In this document: positions 19,341 to 32,699 of the stretch, in pieces
Layout of the letters: the number at the start of each line of letters is the position of its first letter
How positions within the stretch are numbered: the first letter of the stretch is position 1
From: Siphonodentalium dalli
Lineage: Eukaryota; Mollusca; Scaphopoda; Gadilida; Siphonodentaliidae
Reading direction: 5' to 3'
Assembly: GCA_032622095.1 (NCBI GenBank)
Contig: CP136067.1
Location: 95,160,707 to 95,224,706, forward strand
DNA length: 64,000 bases
Position numbers and translations under genes: made by a program
Notes under the pieces: model-generated
Database searches by the model: none
What the model was told of the DNA's origin: nothing
What the model saw: the letters and a program-made list of their open reading frames with translations, nothing else

Positions 19341-19562
19341 TTAACCCTTTACCCAACAAACCGGCCAAAACCGGCCAAATAAAGCTTCAACAGCCTAAAA
19401 TATCTTTGGTCTGTCTCAATAGAACCATACAAATATGGATATCATTGGAACCGGCTCCTTGACCACATTGTGATAGTTACAGTTATGCCCTGTGCCAATG
19501 CATTCTCTTATATATGCGAGTCGACCATAGGTCGCCTCGCATATATAAGAGAATGCATTGGC
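19341..19562 (+). mobile_element. Truncated 'TTAACCCTTTACCCAACA' element with terminal hairpin
   Basis: It begins TTAACCCTTTACCCAACAAA and runs collinear with 34445-34664 (AAATAAAGCTTCAACAGCC, GGTCTGTCTCAATA, TTGACCACATTGTGAT). It ends after a near-perfect 69-nt hairpin (19494-19562) with arms GCCAATGCATTCTCTTATAT and complement around TCGACC/GGTCG. The right terminus present in the 34-kb copy is absent. Confidence 0.8.
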
Positions 19563-20134
19563 CAAAGTGATGACTGTACGTCTTTCTGGACCAACAACAG
19601 GTCATATATATGCACAGCCAAGCACAATGCAGTACACACCGATGCAAGATGGGTGGATGAATGGAGATTTTGTTTTCAGGGATACGTTTCCTGCATAATA
19701 AAATAAAAAAACAAGACGCATGTAACGATGCGGTACTCCTTTAGCATTTTCCGATTGCATAACATAAATTCCGTAGTTTTGATTTTCATCAGCATTCTGT
19801 TTCACAGTTTTACCAAATATTTTTTTTAACTTGTGGGGTGGTGTTGTATCAGACAACTGATATATTATGGGATTTATATTAGCTATGGATTTTAAATTTT
19901 AAATTGATCATGCCCATAGGCTGTGAACTTCTCATGACCGACGTGGTTATAAATATTGCAGAAGAAATTATCACCGACCTGTCATTGACATTGCATTTTT
20001 TGGCGGGGCAATTTCGTCTTTGAGTTCACATGGTGAGATTGTGTACACGGTGGATGTTTATATTTTGATATTGGAAACAACTTACCATCATAATATAGTG
20101 ACTATTCAAAGTAGTCCAGTGCATTTATGGTTTC

Positions 20135-22354
20135 ACCTCAAAATAATTGCAACACAAAGTTTCTCAGTGGGAATAAGTACCTTAACCCATCACAAATAAT
20201 ATACTAAAAATCAACAAGAATCAAGAAATGCGAAATTGATGAATTTTGTGAAATAAATTTGTCAAAATTTGGTAAAATACTCATTTTATAGCTATTTAAG
20301 GATGTTTATAAAAAACTTCCTTTCACATGTCCTTCCATTTATATATCCATTTTGTAGAGTGCACAACCCTGATTACAGAACAGAAAACCTTTACTAGATA
20401 TGTTCAGTATTGTTTTTTAGTTATATGCCTCCAAAATTTGGAGTTTGTCTAATTTCGGAGGCTCAATTTCTCAAAATTAGTTAAAATCCATTTTTTATGG
20501 TCTTGTATTTTAAAAATTAAGGAAAATGAAGGGATTCCTTGTTGATTTATTCATTTCCTCTCTAGGTTGTGCACAAAATATGATTTCTTTATGCATCTAT
20601 GATAGAGAGGACAAAAATATTCTTAAACAAAATGTGTGTTCCACCATTGTATGGACAGCCAAATTTGCCTGTGGTCCAGAACCGGCGTGATGAAATAGCA
20701 TATTTGATGTCATACAAATCAATAATTATATATCCATATTTCCTGTCTTTCTCATAATCACTTAAATATACATCTTTAAACACATTGTAAAGGAATTTCC
20801 CAAATCATGGTGCAGAAAATCAAATTATGGCCCTATTAATCTTTAGAATTGACTCATCTAAAAATGCCATTTTGTGGCGTTTTTTGTTCATTTTTAAAGG
20901 TTTTTGTGTATAAATTGTAAAAACAATGTACGTTTTAATGTGCAAAATCATTTGAACTTTCCTCCTGAAACACTTTAGTGTTGAAATAAATGCCGAATGT
21001 CACTGAATTTCACAAATTTTTCTGGAAACTGATTTCAAATTTGAATATCTGAAAAATGGGGTAGGGGAAACCATATTGACAAAATCTAGAAAATATGGAC
21101 CTTGATGCATAAAACTTTAACATCACCAGCTCCTACAAACCTTATTCTTTCATACAGAGTAAACTGCTTCCTGTTTTGATGTTCATATTTAGAGCTACGA
21201 TCCTTTTTGTTGTAACTCAATGGCGAATCATTATTTCGGGCTGGTTCTATATAACATGCTGATAAAAGTTCTAAATAGACATCTAATCATTATTAAAGTA
21301 CTAAACTGTTTACCATGCAAGAATAATCTGCACAAACTGGAATAAAACAACCCTTTGTCTCCAATGACTACAATATGGTAACAAGATCATAGCCTTTGTG
21401 ATTTCACCTACCCCATTATCAACATTCAAATTTGGAGTCAGTTTCTTGAAAAATATGTGAAATCCAGTGACTGTTGATTGGCATAACCAATATAATCATA
21501 TTTTTCCCAACACTAAGTGTTTTAGGAGGAACGTTCAAATGATTTTACACATGAAACAATAATTGTATTCATTGTTGTTAACTATTTGTGCACAATAAAA
21601 ACTTTAAAATGGACAAAAGCACCACAAAACAGTCCAAAATGGCATTTTTGGAAAAGAGTCACTACAAAGGATTCATAGGGCCATGAGTTGATTATGGCAC
21701 ATACCGTATGTGTTTATCAATTCCAGTACAGTGTATTTAACCTAGTGTACGTAAGAGGTTATGAGAAATACAGGGCATATGGATATCAATTTATTGAGTT
21801 GTATGACCTCAAATATGGTATTTCATCACACCAGTTCTGTGTCACAAGGCAAATTTGGCTAAGTCCATACAATGGAACACACATTTTGTTTAAGAATATT
21901 TTTGTTTTCTCGATCATAGATGCATAAAGAAATCATTTTTGGTGCACAATATAGTGAGGCAACTAATACAACAGTAAGATATCCCTTCATTGTTCTCCAA
22001 TTAAAATACTAGACCCTAAAATATGATTTTAGCTAATTCTTCAGAAATTGAGGCTCCGAAATTAGACAATCTACCAATTTTGGAGGCACATAACTCAAAA
22101 TTTCTCAACATATCTGGAAAATGTTTTCAGTTCTGTAATCAGGATTGTGTACTCAACAAAATGAATATATAAATGGAAGCACATGTAAAACGAATTTTTT
22201 TATAAACATCCTTGATAAGCTATAAAATTTTACAAAATTTCACAAAATTTATCAATTTCGCTTTTCTTCATTTTTGATTTTTGGTATGTTGTTTATAATT
22301 GTTTATAATTGGTTATTCCTGCTAAGAAACATTGTGTTGCAGTTAGTTTGAGGT
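20135..22354. mobile_element. 2.2-kb foldback element with ~1.1-kb inverted arms
   Basis: The termini are ACCTCAAAATAATTGCAACA on the left and the matching TGCAGTTAGTTTGAGGT on the right. The arms pair in order: TTTATAAA.A/CATCC blocks, 'AATTTTGGAGGCA'-type block, 'GTGCACAA', 'CCATTGTATGGAC' and its partner, and AACATCC-type inner blocks. The arms meet near 21245. They differ by scattered substitutions and small indels, giving an old fold-back. Frames inside (64-79 codons) mirror each other because of the symmetry and are not called as genes. No transposase was found. A short similar terminus (CCCCAAACTAATTGCAACACAA) occurs alone near 28426. Confidence 0.85.
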
Positions 22355-22424
22355 TTGACACTTTATTCTCATAAATGCATTGGACTAATATGCACGAAGA
22401 TCCTTATGAACGTGGGAGGGAAAG

Positions 22425-22590
22425 ATGTTATGAGTTATGTATTCAAGCGAACATCCCAAGCTATAATAATGAGTGCTCCGTCTCTCAATATCGACAACGA
22501 CGTTGTGCACATCGACCCACAACTCTTGTTTCAGAGGCTTATCACTGTTGCCAAAGCGCCGACCATTGGTGATGTAACCTGCTGTGTCAG
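22425..22590 (+). pseudogene. Possible fragment of an 'IDPQLLFQR' TE-associated protein
   Basis: A frame just right of the foldback element encodes SAPSLNIDNDVVHIDPQLLF followed by QRLITVAK. 'V.IDPQLLFQRL' is a phrase I recognise from predicted proteins repeated across marine invertebrate genomes and linked to mobile elements. The usual continuation (a Tyr/Pro-rich 'CSYPPALF' stretch) is not present in this phase, so it is at best a short fragment. Overlapping frames are shadows. Confidence 0.35.
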
Positions 22591-22639
22591 ACTTTTAGGT
22601 AGAGAAGGATTTCATTTCCATACACTATCACCAGGTGCA

Positions 22640-23405
22640 GTGTTGGAAGGGGCTTAATTTGGAACCAACTGATTGGGGATGGCAGGTTAATAATGGGCGG
22701 CCTAATCCTATAAAATTTCTGAAAGGATACCTGCGTATTTGGCCTACATATTTAGGTAACTTCGCAGTAGATAACGCGGTGCGTGTCCGTTTACAATTTT
22801 GAGTCTGCGATTGAACAGAGTATCCCAAACCGAGCTCTGTTAGTACACATTCATTTGTGACTGATCGCGTACATCCGGTAACTATACGAGCCGCATCAAG
22901 GTTTATATATTCCAATTTTTTTTAGTTTATTAGCTGGTGAATTTGCCCATACCGGGCCGGCATATTCCAATAGTGGACGTATGTATGATTTATACATAAT
23001 CTCTAGCGTTTGTCTGTTGAGTACCCATTTCAATTTTCTTAATTGTGACAACCTTGATGACGCTTTATTGTATATGGATGCGATATGCTCGTCCCATGAA
23101 CAATTATTTTGGAGATTGAGACCAAGATGCTTATGTGCGTGGGTATATTCTAAGTTAGATTCACCAAAATGAAGTTCGAGTTCCGGTTGTGAACTTGATC
23201 GTGTGAACAATAATGCTTTAGTTTTCTGTGGATTGAAATCTACTAGCCAAGTCCGTGCCCATTGATAATTGATAATTGATCGAGGTCGTAATTTAGTACT
23301 AGTTGTAAATCTTCAACGTTGTCACCTGAGAGCGATATGCATGTATCATCGACAAATAATCTAGTTAAAGAACAGATTCGATCGGCAATATCGTTAAGTA
23401 ATGCT
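22640..23405 (-). pseudogene. Non-LTR retrotransposon reverse transcriptase tail (Jockey/CR1-like)
   Basis: Reading the minus strand from 23405, LTRLFVDDTCISLSGDN contains the RT catalytic FVDD box. A phase shift follows at the duplicated ATAATTGATAATTGAT near 23265-23280. Then come VDFNPQKTKALLF and the connector typical of these elements, HKHLGLNLQNN...WDEHI, then SYIRPLLEYAGPVW (frame 22896-23210). Another shift leads to frame 22628-22915 with ARIVTGCTRS and ELGLG. These are the palm end, thumb and post-RT region of a LINE. The endonuclease and N-terminal RT are absent, which fits ordinary 5' truncation. It ends where the 23407 hairpin begins. The superfamily assignment is tentative. Confidence 0.8.
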
Positions 23406-23406
23406 T

Positions 23407-23487
23407 AGAGCACAAGAATTGTTCTTTACCAGAATCAATCGAGTCGGAGACGAGATTTATTCTGGTAAAGAACAATTCGCGTGCTCT
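23407..23487. repeat. 81-nt near-perfect hairpin
   Basis: The arms AGAGCAC.AGAATTGTTCTTT and complement, plus ACCAGAAT.AATC and complement, enclose a ~12-nt loop (GAGTCGGAGACG). It abuts the LINE fragment. It may be a small MITE or a hairpin RNA; no TSD was resolved. Confidence 0.7.
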
Positions 23488-23489
23488 GA

Positions 23490-25545
23490 CCGACTTAGAA
23501 CACAATTAATCACACATAATGCAATAAACTGGAAATGTGCCGTGCGCTGGCCGCGATTGGACACAATAGCCGGTTAGCCACGCCCAAAATTGTGATTAAC
23601 ATGAACTGAATGTAAATAGATATGTCCGAAACAGCACGGACTGTTCCCACTTTGAAGCGCCTGTGCGATTTGTTTGTTATGAGTTGCGGGTGCCTAACAA
23701 TGGGACAATCACTGAACTATTCCTTCGCCAACCTTGGGAATAGGTGTGCTTTACCAAAAATCAGGGAACGATTGTAACAATAGGATTGTGCTCTAACGTA
23801 GATTAAAACATCATGGGGCCTAAAACAGACGCGACTGTTGCAGCGATTGAAACATCATACTTCGTCATATTTGTCCTTGTTTTGGAAAGATAATGCCATG
23901 CAATCTGCACCTATCGCGAAGTATATATACATAACCACAGAACGCTCTCTATGCTAAACAAAGGCCCGTTTCCGTGGCAATCTTTGGACGAAATTTTTAT
24001 TTGAATTCACTGACATCTGAGGAATAAAATAAGACCATAAACTCAATTCTGGCACATACATCTAGCGACTGGCAATTTACCTACACATGTTCCCTCACTA
24101 TATGCTATATGTTGTCAGACATCCCCATATATGCATGTGTGCATGATTACATTGTAAAATACGTAACGTGACCACTTTGTCATTTCGCTCGATGGAAGGT
24201 TACATGGGTGCAGGAACATAGCGGCGGAGGGTGGGGCATGTCGCACCACCCCGATACTTTGGTTAAATTTCAGCATTTTCATGATTGGTTTGACATTTCA
24301 GAAAACAAAATTGGTTTTATTGTTGTAATAATTCTTCATATAAAATTGTTCTAAAATTGTTTTAGATTTGATTTAGCTATTTGTCGCCCAAAAGTCGAAT
24401 GTTTCCTACTTTCGGACTGAAGTGGCAATCAATTGGAAATTTCACACCCAAGGAGTGTGCAAATGGAATTTCTCGGACATGGACAATGTCAGTCGACTTC
24501 AGTGGGGTGCAGGTTTAATGATCTGAACTGTTTATCAAGATGCGCCCATCGGTGTCCCCCGACTTTTTGAACGCTTAGCACGTGCACTGAGAACATTTCT
24601 CCCACCTGCTGCGAACTGTGTCTAATGAATACATGGGATTATTGATGGGCAAGTGAGATATGAGTGCATGGTGTCTAGGGGAGGGGGTCGTCACTATGTC
24701 AAAGGTAGATATAAGTGAGTTGTTTCAAGAACTAGCAAAATCATTATACATTTAATGTATGTGGAGGTATAAGACATACAGTTTGGTCACACTAGAACGA
24801 CAATATCTATGTACATTGATATAATTTTGAACTATTGATGGAAATTACCGAACACTCACGTCTATATAAAATGCACGTATTGTTGTGTGCCGGCGCATGC
24901 GAACTATCGCCCACCCCATGTGAATATGGTTACTTCGGTTTAATTGAAATGCACAATTATACATGAATATTTTATATGAAAATAAAATTAGGGGGGGGGG
25001 CATGTTGATATATTGTCTCTCTATTACCATATATATTTGGTTTGAGAATAAATTATTTGATTTGATTTGATAAACTCCAAATTGGGTACCCCCACAAAGG
25101 CGACCCTATAACAACCTATACCTACGCGAATGTCATAATCCGATCAATAATCCACTACAGACTTGTTTGCCCCAAGCCAACATCTTGAATGCCGCAGTGT
25201 GAATGCCTTACTGATCAAACCCAATCACCCATCGGTAATGAGCCCTCGAGCACAGGGGTATACGCTACACACTTATATAATACAGTGGTCTGTTGTACTC
25301 GACAATATCTATGTTCCTCACATAACCGTATGAATACAATTATTGTGTTCCAAAGTATAGGACCATGGGTGGCACGATACGATTTTACGCGAATAACAAT
25401 CAGGTGGCTGGGTACGATTTGACAACGAAAAAGGGAAATGTCATAAGCCACATTTCCGCTTAAACAGAAATAATGGAAAATACATGTACGTGCAATCGCT
25501 ACGATTCGTATCGCACAGATCTCGCAAAAATCAACAAAACACCCT
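23490..25545. other. No gene recognised
   Basis: Two kilobases with no convincing frame. Minor items: a G9 run near 24992, and TTTGATTTGATTTGAT near 25055, which looks like the tail of an old retroelement. Confidence 0.5.
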
Positions 25546-25549
25546 TAAA

Positions 25550-25998
25550 GATGCACAATCCGAATTAACGCTCGAAAATTACTATTTCCTTGGCGTCGGG
25601 GGTAAAAAATATTTGATTCGAGTCAAGGAATCCACCCATCAAAGCTCAGAGTGATCAGATATCGATTTCTGAAATCTATTATTTTTCACCACCGGTAATT
25701 TTAAGTGGCACAGTAACCAGTCGACAAGAAGACTTTCTCTGACCAAAGTTTGGTTGAAGATGGATAACTCTAAATTCAAGTGGCTTTTTTTGTGTCAGAT
25801 ATTTGACAAACGGGCAAAATTTCGTTTAACAAATTTTATAAATAACAGGTTTTGGACAATTTTATACTATAGTTGACTGTGGTTTGCATTATTTTTGGGC
25901 AATTACTCGATTCTGATAACTGAAGCGGCATTTCAGAAAATGTTGTTGTTGTTGGAATCTGATGATATGGGGACCATCGAATCGGTTTCAGTACGGAT
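25550..25998 (-). repeat. Solo right arm of the AGGTRCTCA foldback family
   Basis: It is collinear with the right half of the element at 44091-45024: AAAGATGCACAATCCGA, AATTAACGCTCG, TCAAAGCTCAGAGTGAT, GATGGATAACTCTAAA, TCGATTCTGATAACTGAAGC, GTTGTTGTTGGAATCTGAT and GGGGACCATCGAAT. The left arm is missing. Confidence 0.8.
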
Positions 25999-26570
25999 GT
26001 CGAAAACGATCACAAAAGCTAATAACTGAGAACGCTCTTTATTATATACAGTTTTGGGACGACAGAAGCATGAATGATCTTTATAAGACTACCATTTGAT
26101 TTTTGCCAGCCTGACAAACATTTGAACATTAATTTTTTGGGAATCGATATCTGACCACCAATACCCATTACAGGTTCGTGGGTATGGTCTAACTTGTTGC
26201 AGACAGGTACAACGTAGATAATATGTAATTGTGTGAAATAGGAAACCGCACCATTATGGTACACGGTGGCAGGGGGTCTACACAAATACTGTTATTCAAC
26301 AAGGTAATTGGAAGTAATAAGTGTGTCACATTCAATGGAGGCCCTCTATAGTAACTGCATCCACGGTCGTCACAATAGCCGTCGAACATTTTTCACTTTG
26401 GCCGTAGAACTGAACATATTAGTTCTAAGATACAGGTAGCAATGCGTATATTTATATATATATTTTTTTTCCAATTGCTACAAAATGCTAATTATATTTA
26501 AATATAATTAGATAGAGTTTGTAAAATAACATTGAGCAGCTACAATTACAGTTATGGTACTACAATAATG

Positions 26571-26681
26571 CCCTGAGAGCTTTCCGATGAATGGCAACAA
26601 GCCATATTTCCAACTAAATCCTGAAAAGTTACCCATAATTCTGCTGTGGTTAAAGAGTCTATTATTTAGGGCATTACTCTA
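26571..26681. mobile_element. Hairpin MITE, TACAGTA family, copy 2 (left arm deleted)
   Basis: The left terminus TACAATAATGCCCT joins directly to the apex GAGAGCTTTCCGATG, then the complete right arm follows to GCATTACTCTA. So most of the left arm is lost by an internal deletion. Confidence 0.8.
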
Positions 26682-26689
26682 CTTCACCA

Positions 26690-29600
26690 AGCTACGCACT
26701 CGTTTTAACCTAACCGTGAAGTCATACCGTCATAACTGATATGATTTCAATTTCTTCGATTGCCACCAAAAAGTTCATTTGAAGATACAGACACTCAATC
26801 AACTAGTTTTAAGGTACGAAGGTAGTTTTAATGCGTTTTATTGAAGAGTAAAGCGCAGTGGTCGTCGGACACACAAAATGAGTCACCGTTGTCATTATCT
26901 TGCACAATATTTAATCGAACAACTGTATGGGAATTAATGTATGCATAGGATAGACAATTATTGGTTCAGTGGATTAACATCAATAGTTTAGTATGAAATA
27001 TTCCGAACGCTTACTGATTCTCCAGCTCGAGAATCGAGGTTATTCGGAGCACATTGTTAATATTTAAAAAAGCGTGGCTCCCTATTGAATGTAAGCATAA
27101 AATCCAACTCTTTAGAACTCGATATGATATTTTGTGCATCTTCTGTTGACCGAAAAGGTGTTTTGGTAGGACAATAGAACATTGTCCAAGCCATTGTTTA
27201 TAGTCAGTGAAATTCTGATTAAACGAGGCAGTTAGCAAGTTTGATCCTCTTCAAACTTCAAAGTATTTTCTGTCACTTTATGCATTGATGATTTCAGCTT
27301 CATCAAGACTATATGATCGCAATGAAATTGACAACACGGGAACTTGGCTAACACTAGGGTAACTGTGAAAATTAAGAGCAAAAAAATGGTGCTGACCCGT
27401 GAAAAAAAATAAAAGGTCTGACCGTAATATGTTACGGTCTTGATGTTAATTGAAGTGTGTTGAACCGTAAAACAAATACTACGGTCGGACAGTTACTGGT
27501 TACAGTCTGTAAGTTACTTAAACGGTTTTGTGCCATGGAACAGTCTGTCCATATGTCTGACGGTCAATATTTTTCAGCGATGTTGGATGGTTTGGCATCG
27601 TTAAACTGGCGGGTATATTTCTAACAATGTGTCCCCTGAACTCTCTGAATCAATTCAGATTGACACCAGGAAGCAAATCAAAATGTTGTGTCAGTGATAC
27701 CAGTTTTATGTTGATGTATTGCTGCCGAACTCTAATTCATATGCTTTCGATTCATATTTGCTTATTTTGTCACTGCTTGTGGAAGCTGAGTTATGGGCAC
27801 ATATTTATGATAATTTATCTAACACAGACCACAAGAACACAGCTTCCTAACGAGGTAGGATTCAGGTGCCATTTGCTTGGGTAGTAATACACAGTTTCCA
27901 GCAAGTTTGGCCAACCTGAGACGGATCAACTCTATGCTGGTTCATTATCTTTAACATTGGTCAAATAAATGGTAGATGTAAAGAAATGTCTACTGTAGCT
28001 TCTTCGTACAATGTATCACATGTTATGCCCCTTGGTAAACACACACACACAATTCTTAACTTTACCCACTTCATGACTAAATTGCCAAATTTCCACCCAA
28101 AAATCAGACAAGAGAGCGAGTGCCAGTAGTTAAGCTTATTTGACCTGATAGACATAACACATTATGCTAGAGCCGATAAATATTTGAAATAAAATCGTAG
28201 CAATTTAAAAAAATACAGATGACATAATTCAGGGAGAGAAATCGAGCTAATTTCCTGCAACCACACAGAGTTGGTCTTCACTGAATAAGAAAAGCATGTT
28301 GCGTTTCCTTAGTTTTCATTTTGTTATGAACTTTCCCAGTTTTGTGAAAAAAATTAAACCTTGAAACCATTTATGTCACATTTACCACAGTAGTACAGGC
28401 GATCTAGCCGAAAAATAGGGTCAACCCCAAACTAATTGCAACACAAATGCCTTTTAGTTTACTGGATAGCTGAATATGTACTTCATTAGAATATAATTTT
28501 TTAGGAAAATCTAATTGGGACAAATTTGATAAATTTGTGTTTCGATGGTAACGATGGCTAATAATCGGGTATTTGGAAATTTTACAAATTAAATAGTTCC
28601 TATGGTGAATAATTTAACAAGTACCTAAAAGTTTACATTGGTTTATGGAAACACTTGTAATGGCCAACATTTCCATATATCCATGGTGAGCTTGAAACGT
28701 CAAGGTCATGTATAAAGGTCAAGGACATTGTTAAAAAATATTTTCGACCGTCCTGGTTATGATTTATTACGAATAGCGATAACCAACACTATTTTATAAA
28801 CTCCGGAATATAGGCTCCATGGGAAGTTTCATGAATGGATATCGGTATCTGATTTAGAAACTATAGCAGTTTGAAATATGTGGCGACAAAGTACAGGCTA
28901 CACTGGCAGCTATGTACCTCCTACAAGCCATACATCGTAGACTGCTACATCGACCTACATTTGTCAATAAGTAAATAAGCGTGCTGGATGTTATAATCGT
29001 TGTGACATAAGCCGCGAATCTATTATACACTTAGGACCAATTGTCAATTAGGACCCAATAGCTATGTCGCGACCGGATAGCAATGCGTGTTTCGTTTCCG
29101 ACCGATTGACGTCAAGCATTATTAGACGCTCCATTTGGGATAAATTGCCAAAAGCCAAAAACCAAGTTGCTAATTATCTTGGCAAATCGTATTGTTATTT
29201 TGTTCAAAATTCATTTTCTATTAAAATTTGCTAAAATGGCCAGCGGCAGCGTGAACACTGCCCGAGTTGAGATTTTCCAAACGGTAACCAAATCCGTCCA
29301 TCTGTTCGCGATTATGAACCTAATATCACTTTGTGGACAATAATTTCTAGATGTGTTTGTGAGTGAAGTACTTAATTAATTTATTGGACGAAATCCACGT
29401 ATATAACACTGAATATTAATTGGAGTCGACACTGTGACTGAATTTCACTGATTCAAATTATTATATTTTTGGGCATGACTGTTGAAATGATTGTCTTGGA
29501 TTGGTGTGAGACTCCGTCGCCATTGATACATTCGCCCGTCAATAAGGTCCCAAGTTCGACATGATATATACACGTTGCAAAGAAAAACAGAAGAAAGAAC

Positions 29601-30100
29601 TACAAGACAGGGCAATCAAGCTTGATATGAGTCGAGGGACCATTCCGATCGATACATGGCCATTTCGATAAGAAATGAGAATTTGTTCATATATATATTC
29701 ACAATAAATAAAATGGGGCAGATTTGGTAATGTTGTCACTAAGTAGGGACATGTGTCACCTTCAACACACCTCCCAACATGTGGGCGAAAATTCAGCCAC
29801 CATAAATGAGGGCAAACTATATACAATACGTGACCGGATTTTAACCAATAGAAAACCTGCACATTTTAACCATGCTTGACAAAATGGCGGATAATAAATT
29901 AATTCACTCGTTCGTTCGTGAGTCATGGATTGTGTGCGTATAACTTTCATTTCACGTGTTCGAGTTTACGATATTGTGGTTCCTGGAAAACTATTGTTTG
30001 TCAAATTTACTGGTATTATTTCTGAGGTGTGGCATTTAACGGACACAGATAACACAATCTAATGTGAAGGCCGCTGGAAATATCCACCTGACTCTCTGAA
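26690..30100. other. Mostly unremarkable; short hairpin and old repeat pieces
   Basis: No gene recognised. At 27420-27439 GACCGTAATATGTTACGGTC is a perfect 20-bp palindrome in a region rich in ACGGT/ACCGT. Near 28426 there is a stray terminus like that of the 20-kb foldback. An AAGGTCA-rich stretch lies near 28700. A third copy of the 13.4-kb repeat covers 29610-29695. Confidence 0.5.
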
Positions 30101-30101
30101 C

Positions 30102-30734
30102 TTAAAGGGGTACTGTACACAGAGATAGGCAATTTTTTTATTTACTCCCATTGACATAACTTTCAAGTTAGATTGTGTTCGTGTTATATGAATTTCGTAT
30201 AAACCTAATTTAGCGACGAAAATATTGATCTTGGAAATAAAAATATTACGATTTCAAACTACGCGCCATGTTTTTGACCTTCACCGGAGAAGACGCAGGT
30301 TGCAGGATGAACCGGAAGTTCAATTGATGCCTGCAATCTAGTCCATCGAACAATCTCACCCCCTATAAAAAATACTTGACGCTTTATGAATCTTGTTTCT
30401 TCTCTTTTTTTCCAAATTGGTTATAGCGGGACCTTTTTAATGTAACATGTTTTGTTCGCAACTCAATAATGTTCGTCGTAAACGGCCGTCGATAAAAGAC
30501 ACCCAACATGTGAGATTTCAAGAACGGTAACTCGTAATGGCATAATTCGCCATTTTATGACTCCAGCCATAAATTATATTAAATAATTCAATTTGACTTT
30601 TATGATAGCCTGTTAACCGGAACGTTTTCAGTAGACATCGTCGACTCAAATACGTTATTTTAAAATATAATATTGATATTAGATCGCAATTGTTACCGGG
30701 AATTTATTGAAATTGGCGTACAGTACCCCTTTAA
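30102..30734. mobile_element. MITE with 13-bp TIR and TTAA target duplication
   Basis: The termini AGGGGTACTGTAC and GTACAGTACCCCT are perfect complements, flanked on both sides by TTAA. The 633-bp body has no transposase. TTAA duplications with ~13-bp TIRs are typical of piggyBac-type elements; that link is inference. Confidence 0.8.
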
Positions 30735-31304
30735 AAACGGAAATTTTTGCTTTATAATTGATTCGGAAATTATATATAGAATAACGCTGATTCTTGCCGA
30801 TTATGTGGTATGTGATAAAGTTGACAAATTGTCTGGATCTGGTTGCAGAAGACTAAGTCTTAAAACAGTGAAGACAGTGAAGAAAACCACCGTGACAGTC
30901 AATTGAATGGGTCATGACAGTGAGTGACTTTAGTTCAATGAAGATGGAAAATGAATAGATGTGCCGAATTACGCTTAACTGCACCATTTCAATGGCATCG
31001 ACGTGGCAAAGGGTCGAACAGTTATGTAACATGCGTTTAGTACGTTGCAGGATCAGCAATTTGAAACTGATGATGATTATATTGTTCTTTAAGCATTTAA
31101 CAATCTTATACGCCATATAAATTTCATCTCTTTAGACTTTTTAATTTCTTTTCGAATGGGCGTTCACATTTTATTCCAAATGCTGTAACACCGCTCAGAG
31201 GTTTTGCTCTATACCACGAAATTCCTCGTCTTTCGAACGGGGAACAATTTGTCTGCTCTAAAATTGAGCTCCTGGCCTTAAAAATCCCTTTATCTTTCAT
31301 ATAT

Positions 31305-32689
31305 ATCTTCTTCTATATCTATATTTGCGAATGTCTGTCTGTCTGTCTGTCTGTGTTCTATAGAAATTAACAGGGGACCACCTAGATGGCACAACAGGGG
31401 TCTAATAGGGGTAACCTTTTACGAGAAAGATAATGGCGAGGGTTAGAATTTTCTAAATTGACGCCGTTGTTGTCAGGGGCAGAAAAGGGGGAGGGGCAGA
31501 AAAAACATGTGTCGCCGATTGCCACCAAACTTATATATAATCATCCCCATAATATGAGGAATTTAATGGTGTGGTTTAAATATGTCAAAAGTCGCGCCGT
31601 TCGCGTCAGGGATGCTCGGAAGGGGACAGGGGCACCTAAATTGATCAAAAATAATAATTTTAGCGCCGAATTCCACCAAATTGATGCACATTCTTCTGAG
31701 ATCTTCTCCATGATGCAAGGAATCTTATTGTGTGAGTTAAAGACGTCAAATTGGTGTCGTTGGGATGAGAGATTGGGGGGGGGGCGGTGGGTGGGTACTA
31801 AATATGATAAGAATTGGTTTAGTCGCCGATCTCCACGAAAGTTATACAAATTCATCCCCATGGTATGAGGTGTCTAATGGCGTGGCTTAAAGTTGTCAAA
31901 AGTGGCGTCATTCGAGTCCGGGGTGCACTGAAAGGGAGAGGGGTACCAAAAATAGATACACAATATTTTTAGCGCCAATTTCCACCAATTTGATACACAT
32001 TCTTATCCATGATATGAGAAATCTATTCGTGTGATTTTAAAGACGTCATATGGGTGCTGCTTTGGTGAGATATGGTGGTGGGGTGGGCACTAAATTTGAT
32101 ACAAATTTGTTTAGTCGCGGATTAGCACCAAACTTACAAATAATAATCTCCATGATATCAGGAGTCTAATTGTCTGGTTTAAAGATGTCAAAAGTGGGGT
32201 CATTCGAGTCAGGGGTGCCTAGAGGATGAGAGGGACACAAACATTGATAAACAATATGTTTAGCGCCGATTTCCACCAGATTGATACATATTCTGTATCT
32301 TCGTGAAGATATGTTAAACTAGATTGATTGGTTGATTGATTGATACATCTCTATGTAAAACACAATTTCTTTAATGTTTTCGAACTAATGTGTTTATGAT
32401 GTTCATGTTTCATGCTATGACGTCTGAAGTATACGCAGTTGTAAATAAATAAATACTTCTTTATTGGTGGGACGGATTAAACGTGATAAACAAAATGATA
32501 ATCGCTCTGTCCTGACAAGGTCAGCCACTACTTATATCCCATGTGTAAAAATCATGTTTTGTGATGCCCTTTGGATATACAATTTCTGAGAATACGTGTA
32601 ACACTTTGAGAGTATTCTCTATTCCCACCAAATATCCACAGAGGGTTTCACATCACTTTAACCTAGGCAACGCCGGGTAACCCTGCTAG
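31305..32689. mobile_element. Pearl/HINE-like element with microsatellite and ~157-bp tandem core
   Basis: It is bracketed by 12-bp direct repeats TCTTTCATATAT (31293-31304 and 32690-32701). The left part has a TCTG microsatellite (31332-31354). The core (about 31455-32300) is an array of diverged ~157-bp units in an alternating pattern. Each unit contains GCGCC(A/G)A.TT.CCACCAA..TGAT, CATGATATGAG.AATCTA and AAAG(A/T)(C/T)GTCA. The right end is CAACGCCGGGTAACCCTGCTAG. Bivalve pearl elements, regarded as non-autonomous Helentron relatives, have this architecture. A CTAG end with an upstream hairpin suits a Helitron-type 3' end. The 12-bp flanking repeat may be a target duplication, which classical Helitrons lack. 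Confidence 0.7.
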
Positions 32690-32699
32690 TCTTTCATAT

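Noticed and set aside
22981-23172. Plus-strand frame over the LINE fragment
   Set aside because: Shadow of the minus-strand RT sequence, which carries the recognisable motifs.
28426-28450. Second copy of the 2.2-kb foldback
   Set aside because: Only about 24 bp of terminal similarity (TAATTGCAACACAA); the following sequence does not match.
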